Shown: positions 8,388-16,806, counted from the first letter of the stretch. The stretch: DNA of 64,000 bases from Mycobacterium sp. E2733 (GCF_001667585.1 NZ_LZJZ01000061.1:124001-188000), one strand, 5' to 3'. Notes: generated by a model not told the origin, from the letters alone. Numbers and translations: made by a program.

Positions 8388-9089
8388 CTAGTCGGAGAAG
8401 ACTTCCCGATTGACGGTGTGCAGGTACGGAATGGCGAGGAACGGCGTGATGTAGAAGACGTTGAACGCCCACCACCCGATCACCGGAAAACCTACTGCGG
8501 TATAGCGGACGTCGGCGTACATCGTCATGTTGAAGATGTAGCCCATCCACACGATGATCCCGAACCAGCAGGTCACGATCAGCCATTGATGACCCCATCG
8601 CTTCATCTGGAGGAAGGCGATTGCAGCGGCAATGCGCATGGGGAATGCGATGAGAACGCAGACCATTACCCACGCCTTCTCGCCCGGTGCGCCGGCACCG
8701 CCGATCCATAGCTCGTTGTAATGCCAGAAGTAACCGGCGTCGACCAGGTTGCCCCACGCGGTGAACACGGTGCGGGTGATCAGGGCATGGTTGGCGAACA
8801 GGTCCAACGCCCAACCGATGCTGTTGAGCGCAGCATCCAGGATGATCACGAAGCCGATCAGGGTGACCATCGTCGGACGTACAGACAGACCTCCGCGTTG
8901 GGCCTTCCGCAGCAGGTAAAGGCCGCGACAGAATACGGGGAGCCCGACGATGCCGAGCACGAGCGTGCCCATCAGGCCCGTTCCGGCAATTAGCCATCGG
9001 TCGGCGCGCCGCTGTATTGCTCGGCTTTGCTGTTCATGTTCGCCCATGCTGAGCGGGCCGCCGGCGGCTGCCTTGGTCGGAAAGGTCAT
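8388..9089 (-). CDS. Polytopic membrane protein of unknown function (233 aa)
   Basis: I do not recognise the family. About five to six hydrophobic helices are visible (near residues 33-60, 73-97, 105-118, 139-161, 168-188 and 196-222). The loops and helix ends are unusually rich in Trp, His, Asp and Glu: ANHAL at 99-103, FWHYNELW at 121-128, RWGHQW at 164-169, YLHTV at 222-226. Such residues could bind metal or quinone, but no known motif fits. The chosen ATG lies 4 bases after the stop of the 39-residue gene; an in-frame ATG 14 codons later is an alternative. The gene belongs to the 9377-6560 operon, and its product may be the core of a membrane complex with the neighbouring small proteins. 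Confidence 0.75.
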   Translation of the reverse strand: MTFPTKAAAGGPLSMGEHEQQSRAIQRRADRWLIAGTGLMGTLVLGIVGLPVFCRGLYLLRKAQRGGLSVRPTMVTLIGFVIILDAALNSIGWALDLFANHALITRTVFTAWGNLVDAGYFWHYNELWIGGAGAPGEKAWVMVCVLIAFPMRIAAAIAFLQMKRWGHQWLIVTCWFGIIVWMGYIFNMTMYADVRYTAVGFPVIGWWAFNVFYITPFLAIPYLHTVNREVFSD

Positions 9090-9093
9090 GTCG

Positions 9094-9213
9094 CTACCAG
9101 TGCCTGGTGAGATACATCTGCAGCTGAATTGCAAACATCGCGATCAACATTCCGTAAACAAAGACCTGAAATGCGATGAGTCCCCGCTTACGCCGGCGGT
9201 CCAGGTCGTCCAT
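9094..9213 (-). CDS. Single-helix membrane miniprotein (39 aa)
   Basis: The ATG is preceded by AGGAGA with a 6-base spacer. A basic N-terminus (MDDLDRRRKRG) is followed by one hydrophobic segment, LIAFQVFVYGMLIAMFAIQL, and a short basic tail. It ends 4 bases before the polytopic protein gene, so the two are almost certainly co-translated. The layout, N-terminus inside and one helix, resembles accessory subunits of membrane complexes. I know no family for it. Confidence 0.7.
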   Translation of the reverse strand: MDDLDRRRKRGLIAFQVFVYGMLIAMFAIQLQMYLTRHW

Positions 9214-9278
9214 GCGTTCTCCTAACTTGACGTTGCTGAAAAGCATTGCAGTTAAGGGTAAGTGGCGGCGCGAGTTCC

Positions 9279-9377
9279 TCAGAACGTGCCGATGTTGCCC
9301 AGCATCCAGTAGAAGAAGGCGACCAGGCCGCACATCGCCGCCCAGGTCACCGCCATCCGGACTAGTTCTTGCCACAC
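9279..9377 (-). CDS. Single-helix membrane miniprotein (32 aa)
   Basis: A GTG start with GGAGG seven bases upstream opens a 32-codon frame whose product is nearly all one hydrophobic helix (VTWAAMCGLVAFFYWMLG) after MWQELVRMA. Longer in-frame upstream starts exist, up to 9464, but they lack a ribosome site and run through the palindrome at 9432-9449, so they are less likely. It is the promoter-proximal gene of the 9377-6560 operon. Function unknown; probably a small subunit of the same membrane assembly. Confidence 0.6.
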   Translation of the reverse strand: MWQELVRMAVTWAAMCGLVAFFYWMLGNIGTF

Positions 9378-9431
9378 GATCCGACCTCCAGGGCCTAGCA
9401 AAAATGCAAGTTTACGCTTTAGGGTAACATC

Positions 9432-9449
9432 ACTCTCGGAAATGAGAGT
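9432..9449. promoter_or_regulatory. Type B operator palindrome ACTCTC-N6-GAGAGT
   Basis: A 6-bp perfect inverted repeat lies 55 bases upstream of the first miniprotein gene. On the minus strand it reads CTACTCTCATTTCCGAGAGT, which matches the palindrome at 29522-29541 at all but the two central spacer bases. One regulator therefore probably controls both promoters. It differs from the type A element in half-site order. Confidence 0.6.
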
Positions 9450-9494
9450 AGACGTTTCCAACATAGGTGCCCATGGCCCGCGGTTGGCCAGACA

Positions 9495-10946
9495 TCAGGC
9501 GCTGGCCATGGCGGCCAGCTCGCGTTTCACGACTTTGCCGACATCGTTGCGCGGCAGCTCCTCAACGAACACGACCCGCACGGGTACGCGGTAGGGCGTC
9601 AGGCGCTCGCGGCACCAGGCGAGTAGGTCGTCTTCGGACAGTTCGCGGCCGTGACAGGCGACGAACGCCCAGGGCACCTCGCCGAGGCGCTCATCGGGAA
9701 TCCCCACCACGGCCGCTTCGCGTACACCCTCGGCGGCCAGCAGTACGTCCTCCACGGTGCCCGGGAAGACTTTCAGCCCACCGCGGTTGATCATGTCCGA
9801 CACTCGGCCGTCCAGCCACAGGAACCCGTCATCGTCGAACCAGCCGAGGTCGCCGGTGTGAAACCAGCCGTCATCGGTGAGCCTGTCGAGGAAGGCCGGG
9901 TCGATCTTGCGAGCCGCCGTCGTCGGCGTGCGGACCATCACCTCGTCGTCGGCGATCGTGACATCAATGCCGAGCAGCGGGCGTCCGACCGAGCCGAGCT
10001 TGGTCTCGCCCCATTGCCGCGCGTCGGCGGCCGACCATCCGACGACTTCGCCACCGAGTTCGGTTTGGCCGTAGGAGTTGAGCACGATCACGCCGAACTT
10101 CTCCCGGAACCGGCCTGCTTGCACGGGGGAGAGGGGAGCGGTGATCGATCGCACGATCTTCAGCGGCGCGAGGTCGGTGACCGACTCGTCGTGCAGGACC
10201 ATCGTCAAGGCCGCGGGGGGCAAAACCGTGGAGCGCAACCGGTGCCGCTTGACCAGTGTGGCGAACTCGGCAGGTGAGAACTTGTCCATCAGCACGACCC
10301 CCGAGCCCGCCCGAAAGGCGAACAGCACCTGGTAGATGCCGGCCCACAAGGACAGCGAGAGCGGAACGAGGTTCGGCATCGGTGTCCGGTTCGCTTGGGC
10401 CGCCGTAGGTTTTGCGCCGCGGAGCCTGGCCAACAGCCGGTCGATCAGGTCGAGCACGGTTGCATGACGCAATGGCACCGGCTTGGGTGGGCCGGTGGTC
10501 CCCGACGTGAACTGCAAGAGCGCCACGTCCGCGTCGTATTGCCGTGGATCGGGCGGCGGTTCGGACGATAGCGACAGCGACCACGTCATGTTCGACCCTG
10601 CCATCACGGGCAGCATAGAGTCCGAGAACCGGTGGGCCAGCTCAGGAGTGGTGATTATTGCGACTGGCCGCAATATTGCGAGCTGGGACGCCAACTCCGC
10701 ATCGGCGGCCCGGGGGTTCAGCGGCGTGTAAACACCCCCGGCGCACCATGTTCCGAACAGCGCGGCCACCGTGCCGGCGTCATTGGGCAGCATCGCCGCG
10801 ACCACTTGTCCGGTCACCAAGCCGGCTCCGGCCAGTAACGCGGCCAAGTCGTCCGCGCTCGCCATCAGGTCGTCGCGCGAGACATCGACGGTCAGCGTGT
10901 GCACGGCCGTGTCGGGCAGGTCGGTCAAAAGTCCGGCCAGACTCAC
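9495..10946 (-). CDS. Acyl-CoA synthetase (AMP-binding)
   Basis: A 483-residue adenylate-forming ligase. Motifs in order: LQFTSGTTGPPKPVPL, NSYGQTELGG, GWFHTGDLGWFDDDG, the hinge GRVSDMINRGGLKVFP and the catalytic Lys in NDVGKVVKREL. The GTG start overlaps the TGA of the upstream enoyl-CoA hydratase (GTGA). It is the last gene of the leftward chain 15887-9495, in which most neighbours overlap by four bases. It would activate an acid substrate or re-activate a shortened acid released during breakdown. Substrate unknown. Confidence 0.88.
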   Translation of the reverse strand: MSLAGLLTDLPDTAVHTLTVDVSRDDLMASADDLAALLAGAGLVTGQVVAAMLPNDAGTVAALFGTWCAGGVYTPLNPRAADAELASQLAILRPVAIITTPELAHRFSDSMLPVMAGSNMTWSLSLSSEPPPDPRQYDADVALLQFTSGTTGPPKPVPLRHATVLDLIDRLLARLRGAKPTAAQANRTPMPNLVPLSLSLWAGIYQVLFAFRAGSGVVLMDKFSPAEFATLVKRHRLRSTVLPPAALTMVLHDESVTDLAPLKIVRSITAPLSPVQAGRFREKFGVIVLNSYGQTELGGEVVGWSAADARQWGETKLGSVGRPLLGIDVTIADDEVMVRTPTTAARKIDPAFLDRLTDDGWFHTGDLGWFDDDGFLWLDGRVSDMINRGGLKVFPGTVEDVLLAAEGVREAAVVGIPDERLGEVPWAFVACHGRELSEDDLLAWCRERLTPYRVPVRVVFVEELPRNDVGKVVKRELAAMASA

Positions 10947-11743
10947 GAGTCCGCCTCCAGCGGTTGCCAAACGGGCGTGCGCTTGTCGGCGAATGCCTGC
11001 GGTCCTTCGTTCTGGTCGGGATGGCCCCACATCGAAGTCAAGTGCTTGGCGCCAGCTCGGCACGCATCCGTCAAGCCGTATTCGAGCGCGCCCCACAGCG
11101 CGCGCTTGGTCGCCCGCATCGCGGCGGGCGAGTTCAACGCGATCTTCTCGGCGAGTTCCTGCGCGACCTCGCGCAGCTTGTCGGGCGGGTCGACGATCTG
11201 GCTGATCATGCCGAGGTCGTACGCGCGTTGGGCAGTCAGGCGTTCGTGGCTGCCGACGAGCGCCATCCTCAACACCGCCTCGGCGGGCATCTTTCGCATC
11301 AGGGCGATTGTTTCCAAAGCGCTGACCTGGCCGATGGAGACGTGCGGATCAACGAAGGTCGCGTCGGACGAAGCGATGACGATATCGGCGTCGGCGACCC
11401 AATGCAGTCCGCCGCCTGCGCACACCCCGTTGACGGCAGTGATGATCGGCTTTCCCACGTTGCAATGCCAGCCCGTCAACTTCAGGTCGAGCGTGCGCAT
11501 CGACTCCTGGAACTGCTGCACCGCCTCGCCGTCCAGGTCCTCGACGTCGGCACCGACCTGAAATGCCCTGCCGTTGCCGGTATGCACAATGACGCGTACG
11601 GCGGGGTCCGCGTCCAATTCCGCCCATGCCCTGGGAAATTCCGAACGCATAACCGCGTCGTATGCGTTCAGTCGATCGGGCCGGTTGTTGGTGATCCAGC
11701 CGACCGGGCCGCGCCGCTCGACGACCAGCCTCTGATAGCTCAC
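10943..11743 (-). CDS. Enoyl-CoA hydratase/isomerase family protein (tandem paralogue 2)
   Basis: A 266-residue crotonase-fold protein. The oxyanion-hole elements are RAFQVGADVEDL and NGVCAGGGLHWVADADI. The usual catalytic Glu of the PEV element is replaced: the segment reads FVDPHVSIGQ, which it shares with the next upstream gene and, as DPHVSIG, with the protein at 25301. It may therefore act as an isomerase, hydrolase or lyase rather than a classical hydratase. The GTG start has GGAGG upstream. It is a tandem paralogue of the gene at 11740 (matching NGVCAGGGLH and MRATK.ALW segments). Confidence 0.85.
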   Translation of the reverse strand: MSYQRLVVERRGPVGWITNNRPDRLNAYDAVMRSEFPRAWAELDADPAVRVIVHTGNGRAFQVGADVEDLDGEAVQQFQESMRTLDLKLTGWHCNVGKPIITAVNGVCAGGGLHWVADADIVIASSDATFVDPHVSIGQVSALETIALMRKMPAEAVLRMALVGSHERLTAQRAYDLGMISQIVDPPDKLREVAQELAEKIALNSPAAMRATKRALWGALEYGLTDACRAGAKHLTSMWGHPDQNEGPQAFADKRTPVWQPLEADS

Positions 11744-12552
11744 GAAACCTCCGTGGGCTCAAGCGGCTGCCAGCTCGCGGGTCGCTTGTCACGCCACGCA
11801 CGGACGCCCTCGGCATGGTCGGGGTGATTCCGCAGCCGCCAAATCTCTTCGCTGGCAGCGTGTGTGGCTGCGGACAGGCCGACTTCGAGGGAATGCCACA
11901 ACGCCTTCTTGGTGGCGCGCATCGCGGTGGGCGAGTTGGTCGCGACAGCGGCGGCCAGCCGGCCAGCGGCCGCGCGAAGCTGACCGGCCGGCACGACATC
12001 CGAGACGATGCCCAGCTCGTATGCCCGTTGCGCCGAGATACGCTCGCCCTTACCCCTCAACGTCATTCGGGTGATCGCCTCCATCGGCGATTTGCGTAGC
12101 AGCGTGATTGCCTCGTACGCGACGGCCTGCCCCACCGAGACATGTGGGTCGACGAACGACGCTTCCTCGGCGGCGATCACGATGTCGGCGTCGGCAACCA
12201 AGTGCAGGCCCCCGCCCGCACACACCCCATTGACCGCCGCGATCACCGGCTTCCACACGGCGCAGTGCCACGACGAAATCTTCAGCTCGGCGTCCCTTGT
12301 CCGGCGTGAGTGCCGTCGCATGGCCTCCTTGTCGCGAGCCACCTGCACGACGTCCATTCCAGTGCAGAAGGCCTTGCCGTTGGCGGTATTGACGATCACA
12401 TGCACGTCGCGGGCGGTATCCAATTCGGCCCAGGCAGCCTCGAGTTCGTCAAGCATCAGCGCATCGAATGCGTTGCCGGCATCCGGGCGGTTCAGGATCA
12501 GCCAGCCGACGCCGTCCGACTTCTCGACGATCAGCCGCTCGTAGCCGGTCAC
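11740..12552 (-). CDS. Enoyl-CoA hydratase/isomerase family protein (tandem paralogue 1)
   Basis: A 270-residue crotonase-fold protein closely similar to its downstream neighbour. Visible elements are GKAFCTGMDVVQV, VNGVCAGGGLHLVADADI and FVDPHVSVGQ, so it too lacks the standard PEV Glu. The GTG start overlaps the TGA of the acyl-CoA dehydrogenase gene, and its own stop overlaps the next GTG start. A recent local duplication followed by division of labour, perhaps as a heteromer, is a reasonable inference. Confidence 0.85.
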   Translation of the reverse strand: MTGYERLIVEKSDGVGWLILNRPDAGNAFDALMLDELEAAWAELDTARDVHVIVNTANGKAFCTGMDVVQVARDKEAMRRHSRRTRDAELKISSWHCAVWKPVIAAVNGVCAGGGLHLVADADIVIAAEEASFVDPHVSVGQAVAYEAITLLRKSPMEAITRMTLRGKGERISAQRAYELGIVSDVVPAGQLRAAAGRLAAAVATNSPTAMRATKKALWHSLEVGLSAATHAASEEIWRLRNHPDHAEGVRAWRDKRPASWQPLEPTEVS

Positions 12553-13796
12553 GAGCGTGGAACTTCCTTCCAGGGCTTGCCCTTCCACGGATCCGGCTCT
12601 CTGGGCAGGCCGAGCACGCGCTCGCCGAGGATGTTCTTGTTGATGTCGGTTGTGCCGCCCTCGGTGGCGTTGGCCAGGCTGCGCAGCATGCCCTGCACCT
12701 CCCGGGGCAACACGTCGGGATCGTCGGTCGTCGGCCAAGCCACCGCAGCGGTGCCCAACAGGTCGACCATCAAATTCTGGATCTGCTGATTGAGCGTGGC
12801 CTGATGGACCTTGCCGATCGAGGACGCCGCACCGGGCGACTGGCCGGCCGAAAGTGCCGCACGCACGCGCGCGTTGGTCCAGCCACGGATCTGTTCCTGC
12901 GCCCACAGCCGCATGATCTTGCTTCGCACCACGGGGTCGTCCCAGCGCCCGGTTTCTCGGGCCAGGGAGATCAAGCGCTCAGCACCGGAACCGCCGAGGC
13001 GGCCCATACCGCCCGATCCCGATCCGGAAACCATCTGCCGCTCACTGGACAGGGTCGACGCGCTAACTCGCCAGCCGTCATTGATGTCTCCGACCCGATG
13101 CTCGTCGGGAACCCGCGCGCCATCGAGGAAGACTTCGTTGAACTCCGCTTCGCCGGTGATCTGGCGCAGCGGTCGCACGTCGACGCCCGGTTGATGCATG
13201 TCGAGCAGGAAGTACGTAATTCCCTTGTGCTTGGGCTGGTCCGGGTCGGTGCGCGCGAGCAGGATCGCAAAGTCCGCCTCGTCGGCCCACGTGGTCCACA
13301 CCTTCTGTCCAGAGATCACCCAGTGATCGCCGTCGCGCACGGCCCGGGTTGCCAACGACGCGAGGTCGGAACCTGCCCCGGGTTCGCTGAAAAGCTGACA
13401 CCATTTCTCTTCGTTGCGCACGATGGGCGGCAGGAAGCGCAGTCGCTGTTGCTCGGTGCCGTGACTGAACAATGCCGCCGCGGCGTTGTTGAGCCCCAGG
13501 GGATTCAGCCGGGTAAGCCGCAGCGGGGCGAGAACGGTCTCGATGGCGCGTGCAACGTCGTTGCCGACGCCGAGGCCACCGTGCTCCGGAAGCCAAGTCG
13601 GTGCAACCAGTCCCGAGTTGGCGAATGTCGGATACCAATCGCGGTAGTCGGCCGCGGAGCGGACTGCCCGCAGGGCCGCGGGTCCTTCGGCGGCGGCCGA
13701 GCGCCACGCCGCGGGCACCTCCGCGGCGATCCATTGCCGCACGGCCTCGACGGCGTCGGCGACGGCGGTCTCGGGGGTGATCGGCAACCGAGTCAT
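12549..13796 (-). CDS. Acyl-CoA dehydrogenase (415 aa)
   Basis: A full-length FadE-type flavoprotein: LVAPTWLPEHGGLG, the CQLFSEPGAGSDLA signature, WVISGQKVWTTWADEADF and a C-terminal ATEGGTTDINKNILGER. A Gly-rich insertion (SGSGSGGMGRLGGSG) lies after the beta domain. The ATG is 16 bases downstream of the crotonase gene at 13813 on the same strand. The C-terminal end PWKGKPWKEVPRS is longer than in typical members. It should desaturate a CoA ester in the same chain as the neighbouring crotonases and dehydratase. Confidence 0.88.
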   Translation of the reverse strand: MTRLPITPETAVADAVEAVRQWIAAEVPAAWRSAAAEGPAALRAVRSAADYRDWYPTFANSGLVAPTWLPEHGGLGVGNDVARAIETVLAPLRLTRLNPLGLNNAAAALFSHGTEQQRLRFLPPIVRNEEKWCQLFSEPGAGSDLASLATRAVRDGDHWVISGQKVWTTWADEADFAILLARTDPDQPKHKGITYFLLDMHQPGVDVRPLRQITGEAEFNEVFLDGARVPDEHRVGDINDGWRVSASTLSSERQMVSGSGSGGMGRLGGSGAERLISLARETGRWDDPVVRSKIMRLWAQEQIRGWTNARVRAALSAGQSPGAASSIGKVHQATLNQQIQNLMVDLLGTAAVAWPTTDDPDVLPREVQGMLRSLANATEGGTTDINKNILGERVLGLPREPDPWKGKPWKEVPRS

Positions 13797-13812
13797 GATC
13801 CCGCAGCGGCCT

Positions 13813-14631
13813 TCATCGGCCCTGGAACTTCGCGTCGCGTTTGTCACGGAAGGCCGCCAGGCCCTCCTTGAAATCGTCGCTGCGACTCGATAATTCCAGC
13901 GCCAGGGCCTCGTTCTGGAGATGGCGGTCGAGATCGAGTCCGTTGCCGCTGTGCAGCAGCCACTTGGTGAGCCCGAGGGCAACCGTGGGCGCCTCACCGA
14001 GTTTGGCGACAAGCTCCTCTGCGGCAGAGGCCAGTTGCTCGGGTGCGTAAGCGCGGTGGATGATGCCCCAGTCGGCCGCGGTGGCCCCGGAGATCTCCTC
14101 GCCGAGCATCAGTAGCTGTCTGGTGCGCACCATCCCGATTACACGTGGCAGCAACCATGCGGCGCCGCTATCCGGTGTGAAGCCGCGGGCCATGAACGGT
14201 TCCCAGAACCGAGCGTCGTCGGCGGCCAAGCAGAAGTCGGACGCCAAGGCGATGTGAAACCCCAAGCCGGCCGCCCAGCCGCGGACCACCGCGACGATCG
14301 GCACCTGTGTCTCCAGCATCAACGGGATGAGCCGGTTGGCCTTGTTCGGTAGCCGACGCTGAGTACTGCCCACCCGCGGCTTTCGCTCCGACTTCGCGTT
14401 GTTCGCGATGAGATCGGATCCCGCGCAAAAGTCCGGTCCGTCGGCGTCGATGCGGATGACACGCACCGCCTCATCGACGCCAGCGGTCGCGAGATATTCG
14501 ATCAATGCGTCGAGCATCGTGTCATTGACGGCGTTGCGGCGCTCAGTGCGGTCCAGGGTGAGGCACAGAACCGGGCCTTGCTGCTCGGCCCGAAGCCCGG
14601 GAACGCTCGCATATTTCACGGCAGCTGTCAC
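13813..14631 (-). CDS. Enoyl-CoA hydratase/isomerase family protein, PaaG-like signature
   Basis: A 272-residue crotonase-fold protein with DGPDFCAGSDLIANN, VVRGWAAGLGFHIALASDF and GFTPDSGAAWLLPRVIG. The PDSG element with an Asp is typical of PaaG-type isomerases (ring-opening oxepin or double-bond isomerases) rather than hydratases. The start is GTG overlapping the upstream TGA. An isomerase acting on an unsaturated cyclic or branched CoA ester is the most likely role; that is inferred from the motif only. Confidence 0.85.
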   Translation of the reverse strand: MTAAVKYASVPGLRAEQQGPVLCLTLDRTERRNAVNDTMLDALIEYLATAGVDEAVRVIRIDADGPDFCAGSDLIANNAKSERKPRVGSTQRRLPNKANRLIPLMLETQVPIVAVVRGWAAGLGFHIALASDFCLAADDARFWEPFMARGFTPDSGAAWLLPRVIGMVRTRQLLMLGEEISGATAADWGIIHRAYAPEQLASAAEELVAKLGEAPTVALGLTKWLLHSGNGLDLDRHLQNEALALELSSRSDDFKEGLAAFRDKRDAKFQGR

Positions 14632-15887
14632 CGTTCTGCGAATTCAGCCGATACGGCGGCGAGCAGATCCGTCAGGTTCGTCGCTCCGCCGGGCGGATCC
14701 GGCAGCCGGACCGGGCCGCGGTCCCGGCTGGGTAACAGGATGGTCGCGTGTCCCGGTGTGGTGATCTCGTTGCGGTGGTTGGTCGCCGCGAGTTCGACAT
14801 CGACCGCGGGGCGCTCGCCTTCGGCAAGGTACTTTCGAGTTACGGTGCCGGCGATTGTGTGCAGATCACCGACGTAGTTGAACAACCGGAACTCGCAGTC
14901 CAGCTTCCACAACCAGGCGTCGTCCCCCATCCAGTCCGTACACAGATGGATCAACCACGTCTCACGCATCCGGCCGTAATCGAAAGTGGTGGGGTTGCCG
15001 GCATTTCTGGCCGCGTCCGGTTCCCAGTGCACGCGCTGCTGCGCATCGGGTACGCCGTGGTCGTTCGGGCTGTAGAAGCGGGGAATGCGTTGCCGGTTGC
15101 GCCACGCCAACCGCAGGGGACGGACCCCGTACATACCGGTGCCCATGCCGACATGCCAGCAGACCATGTCGGTGACGGTGAGCGGTCCCTTGGTCAACGT
15201 GCCGATTGCATCGCCCTCGTTGACGTCTTCCCACCACCGCGGTTCAGCACCACGCAGGGATTCCCGCGCGTAGCGTTCGTCGATCTCGGCGATCTCCTCG
15301 GCTGTCCAGGTCTTGAGTTCGATCGACTCGTATTTCTTGCGGCCGCGAGCCTTGCTGCGCTCGGTGCGGATCATGTTGCGGTACTGGCCGCCGAGAATGG
15401 TGCCCTCGTCGTCTCGGAAGACTTGCGCCGACCACTCGTGAATCGCCCGACCGGCGAACTCACTGCTTTTGTCGAGCGCGGCGACGAGCGCGTTGCGCCT
15501 GAATACTCGGTGGTTGGCCCGCAGCGGAGCCCACCATTCTCGTGCGGACGACGCATAAAACGCATGCACCCCGCGCAGCGGGTCGCCCTTGGTCAGGGCC
15601 CGATCCTTCTCCGAGAGCTCGGTGACTTCGTCTTCGCCTATCAACGTGTCACCACCGACCAGTGCCGGCGGCGCGATCGATTCACCCCACACCGACTTTG
15701 CGGCGTAGTCCGGATCGGTCCACATGGGATTGGCGTCACCGTAGGCTTCGGCGACGTGGCGGAAAGTGTCCTCGTTGGGGCGGAAGTAGTGCGGTGGCTG
15801 AGTGTGCGGAACGGCGATGCCGATGGTGCGACGCAACCTGGCCAGCCCCTCATCGGTGATTTGGCCCGGTTGAGAGGAGCGGGTCAT
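14628..15887 (-). CDS. Acyl dehydratase, FAS1-DH-like N-terminal plus MaoC-like C-terminal domain
   Basis: A 419-residue double-hotdog protein. The N-terminal half has the FAS1-dehydratase-like segment PPHYFRPNEDTFRHVAEAYGDANPMWTDPDYA (residues about 34-65) and APPALVGGDTL. The C-terminal half carries GPLTVTDMVCWHVGMGTGMYG and IHLCTDWMGDDAWLWKLDCEF, as in MaoC-type acyl dehydratases. It would hydrate an enoyl-CoA. The ATG at 15887 has GAGGAGG seven bases upstream and is preferred over an upstream GTG at 15929. It is the first gene of the leftward chain 15887-9495. Confidence 0.82.
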   Translation of the reverse strand: MTRSSQPGQITDEGLARLRRTIGIAVPHTQPPHYFRPNEDTFRHVAEAYGDANPMWTDPDYAAKSVWGESIAPPALVGGDTLIGEDEVTELSEKDRALTKGDPLRGVHAFYASSAREWWAPLRANHRVFRRNALVAALDKSSEFAGRAIHEWSAQVFRDDEGTILGGQYRNMIRTERSKARGRKKYESIELKTWTAEEIAEIDERYARESLRGAEPRWWEDVNEGDAIGTLTKGPLTVTDMVCWHVGMGTGMYGVRPLRLAWRNRQRIPRFYSPNDHGVPDAQQRVHWEPDAARNAGNPTTFDYGRMRETWLIHLCTDWMGDDAWLWKLDCEFRLFNYVGDLHTIAGTVTRKYLAEGERPAVDVELAATNHRNEITTPGHATILLPSRDRGPVRLPDPPGGATNLTDLLAAVSAEFAER

Positions 15888-15962
15888 GGCGCGCCTCCTC
15901 AGTTCTGGCGAATATCGTGGCCCGGACAACTGTGGAAATTAAGATACCCGAAAAGCGGAAAC

Positions 15963-15974
15963 GCCGTTAACGGC
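15963..15974. promoter_or_regulatory. 12-bp palindrome GCCGTTAACGGC in a divergent promoter
   Basis: A perfect palindrome lies in the gap between the dehydratase gene (start 15887) and the crotonase gene at 15979, five bases before the latter. Ten of its bases (GCCGTTAACG) recur at 22208 in another divergent promoter of the cluster. It could be an operator distinct from types A and B; the binding protein is unknown. Confidence 0.35.
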
Positions 15975-15978
15975 AGGG

Positions 15979-16803
15979 GTGAGTGAGTTGAGCGAGGAGC
16001 AGCCAGGGATCCTGGAGGCCGTTGGTGCAGACGGTGTTTGCCGCATCACCATCGACCGCCCCGACGTGGGAAATTCGTTGTCACCGTTGGCTCGTGACGC
16101 GCTGACCGAGGCTTTTCAACGCGCTGACGACGACCCAGCGGTGCGCGCGGTGTTACTGGGCGCGACTGGGCAGCGGCACTTCTGCGCGGGGGCCGGCTTG
16201 CCCGCCGGATCAGCGCCCCAGCCGTCTGTTGCCGACAAGCGGTCAGGGGACGTTGCTCGCATGCTGCAGAATGGATGGCAGAGGTTGGTCGCATCGATCC
16301 TCGACTGCGATAAGCCGGTGGTCGCTGCGGTGACGGGTACCGCGGCCGGTGCAGGAATCAGCCTGGTGCTCGCTTGCGATCTCGTCGTCATGTCCACGGA
16401 GGCAAAGCTTGTCGCGGCGTTCGTGCATCGCGGGGTGCTGCCTGATTCCGGCGCCATTCATCTGCTGACGAGGATCGTGGGGCTGCGCAAGGCCACCGAG
16501 CTGCTGATGCTCGGCGAACCCGTCGACGCCGCCACGTGTGAGCGGCTGGGACTGGTCAACCGCGTGGCCGAACCGGACGTTACGGGCGCGGAGGCAGAGA
16601 AGCTGGTCAGCAGGCTTGCCGCCGGCCCGACGGTGATGCTCGGGCACACCAAGCGCCTGCTCTTGGTGTCCTCGGAGTCGGGCCGTGATCGAGCTTTCCA
16701 GCAGGAGGCGTGGGCACAGGAGGCGGTATCGCGCACCACCGATCTTCAGGAGGGCCTGCGGTCGTTCGCGGAGCGCCGCGAACCGCGATTCCTGGGCCGC
16801 TGA
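15979..16803 (+). CDS. Enoyl-CoA hydratase/isomerase family protein
   Basis: A 274-residue crotonase-fold protein with RHFCAGAGLPAG, VAAVTGTAAGAGISLVLACDL and GVLPDSGAIHLLTRIVG. It has the same PDSG isomerase-like element as the protein at 13813 and a similar C-terminus (LQEGLRSFAERREPRFLGR). The GTG start is close to the palindrome at 15963; a TTG three codons later is possible. It is a monocistronic rightward gene that converges on the SDR at 16807. Confidence 0.85.
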   Translation: MSELSEEQPGILEAVGADGVCRITIDRPDVGNSLSPLARDALTEAFQRADDDPAVRAVLLGATGQRHFCAGAGLPAGSAPQPSVADKRSGDVARMLQNGWQRLVASILDCDKPVVAAVTGTAAGAGISLVLACDLVVMSTEAKLVAAFVHRGVLPDSGAIHLLTRIVGLRKATELLMLGEPVDAATCERLGLVNRVAEPDVTGAEAEKLVSRLAAGPTVMLGHTKRLLLVSSESGRDRAFQQEAWAQEAVSRTTDLQEGLRSFAERREPRFLGR

Positions 16804-16806
16804 CCC

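Noticed and set aside
8388..9089. Idea that the polytopic protein is a particulate monooxygenase (PmoC/AmoC/HmoC) subunit or an AveC-type spirocyclase
   Set aside because: The Asp-His-His metal motif of PmoC is absent, no cupredoxin-containing PmoB partner is nearby, and the AveC pattern as I know it is not matched.
10658..15986. Long open frames on the plus strand opposite the leftward chain (for example 10658-11827, 12468-13871, 14748-15986)
   Set aside because: They lie antisense to genes with clear catalytic motifs, have Arg/Gly/Pro-rich translations without domains, and are the usual high-GC mirror frames.
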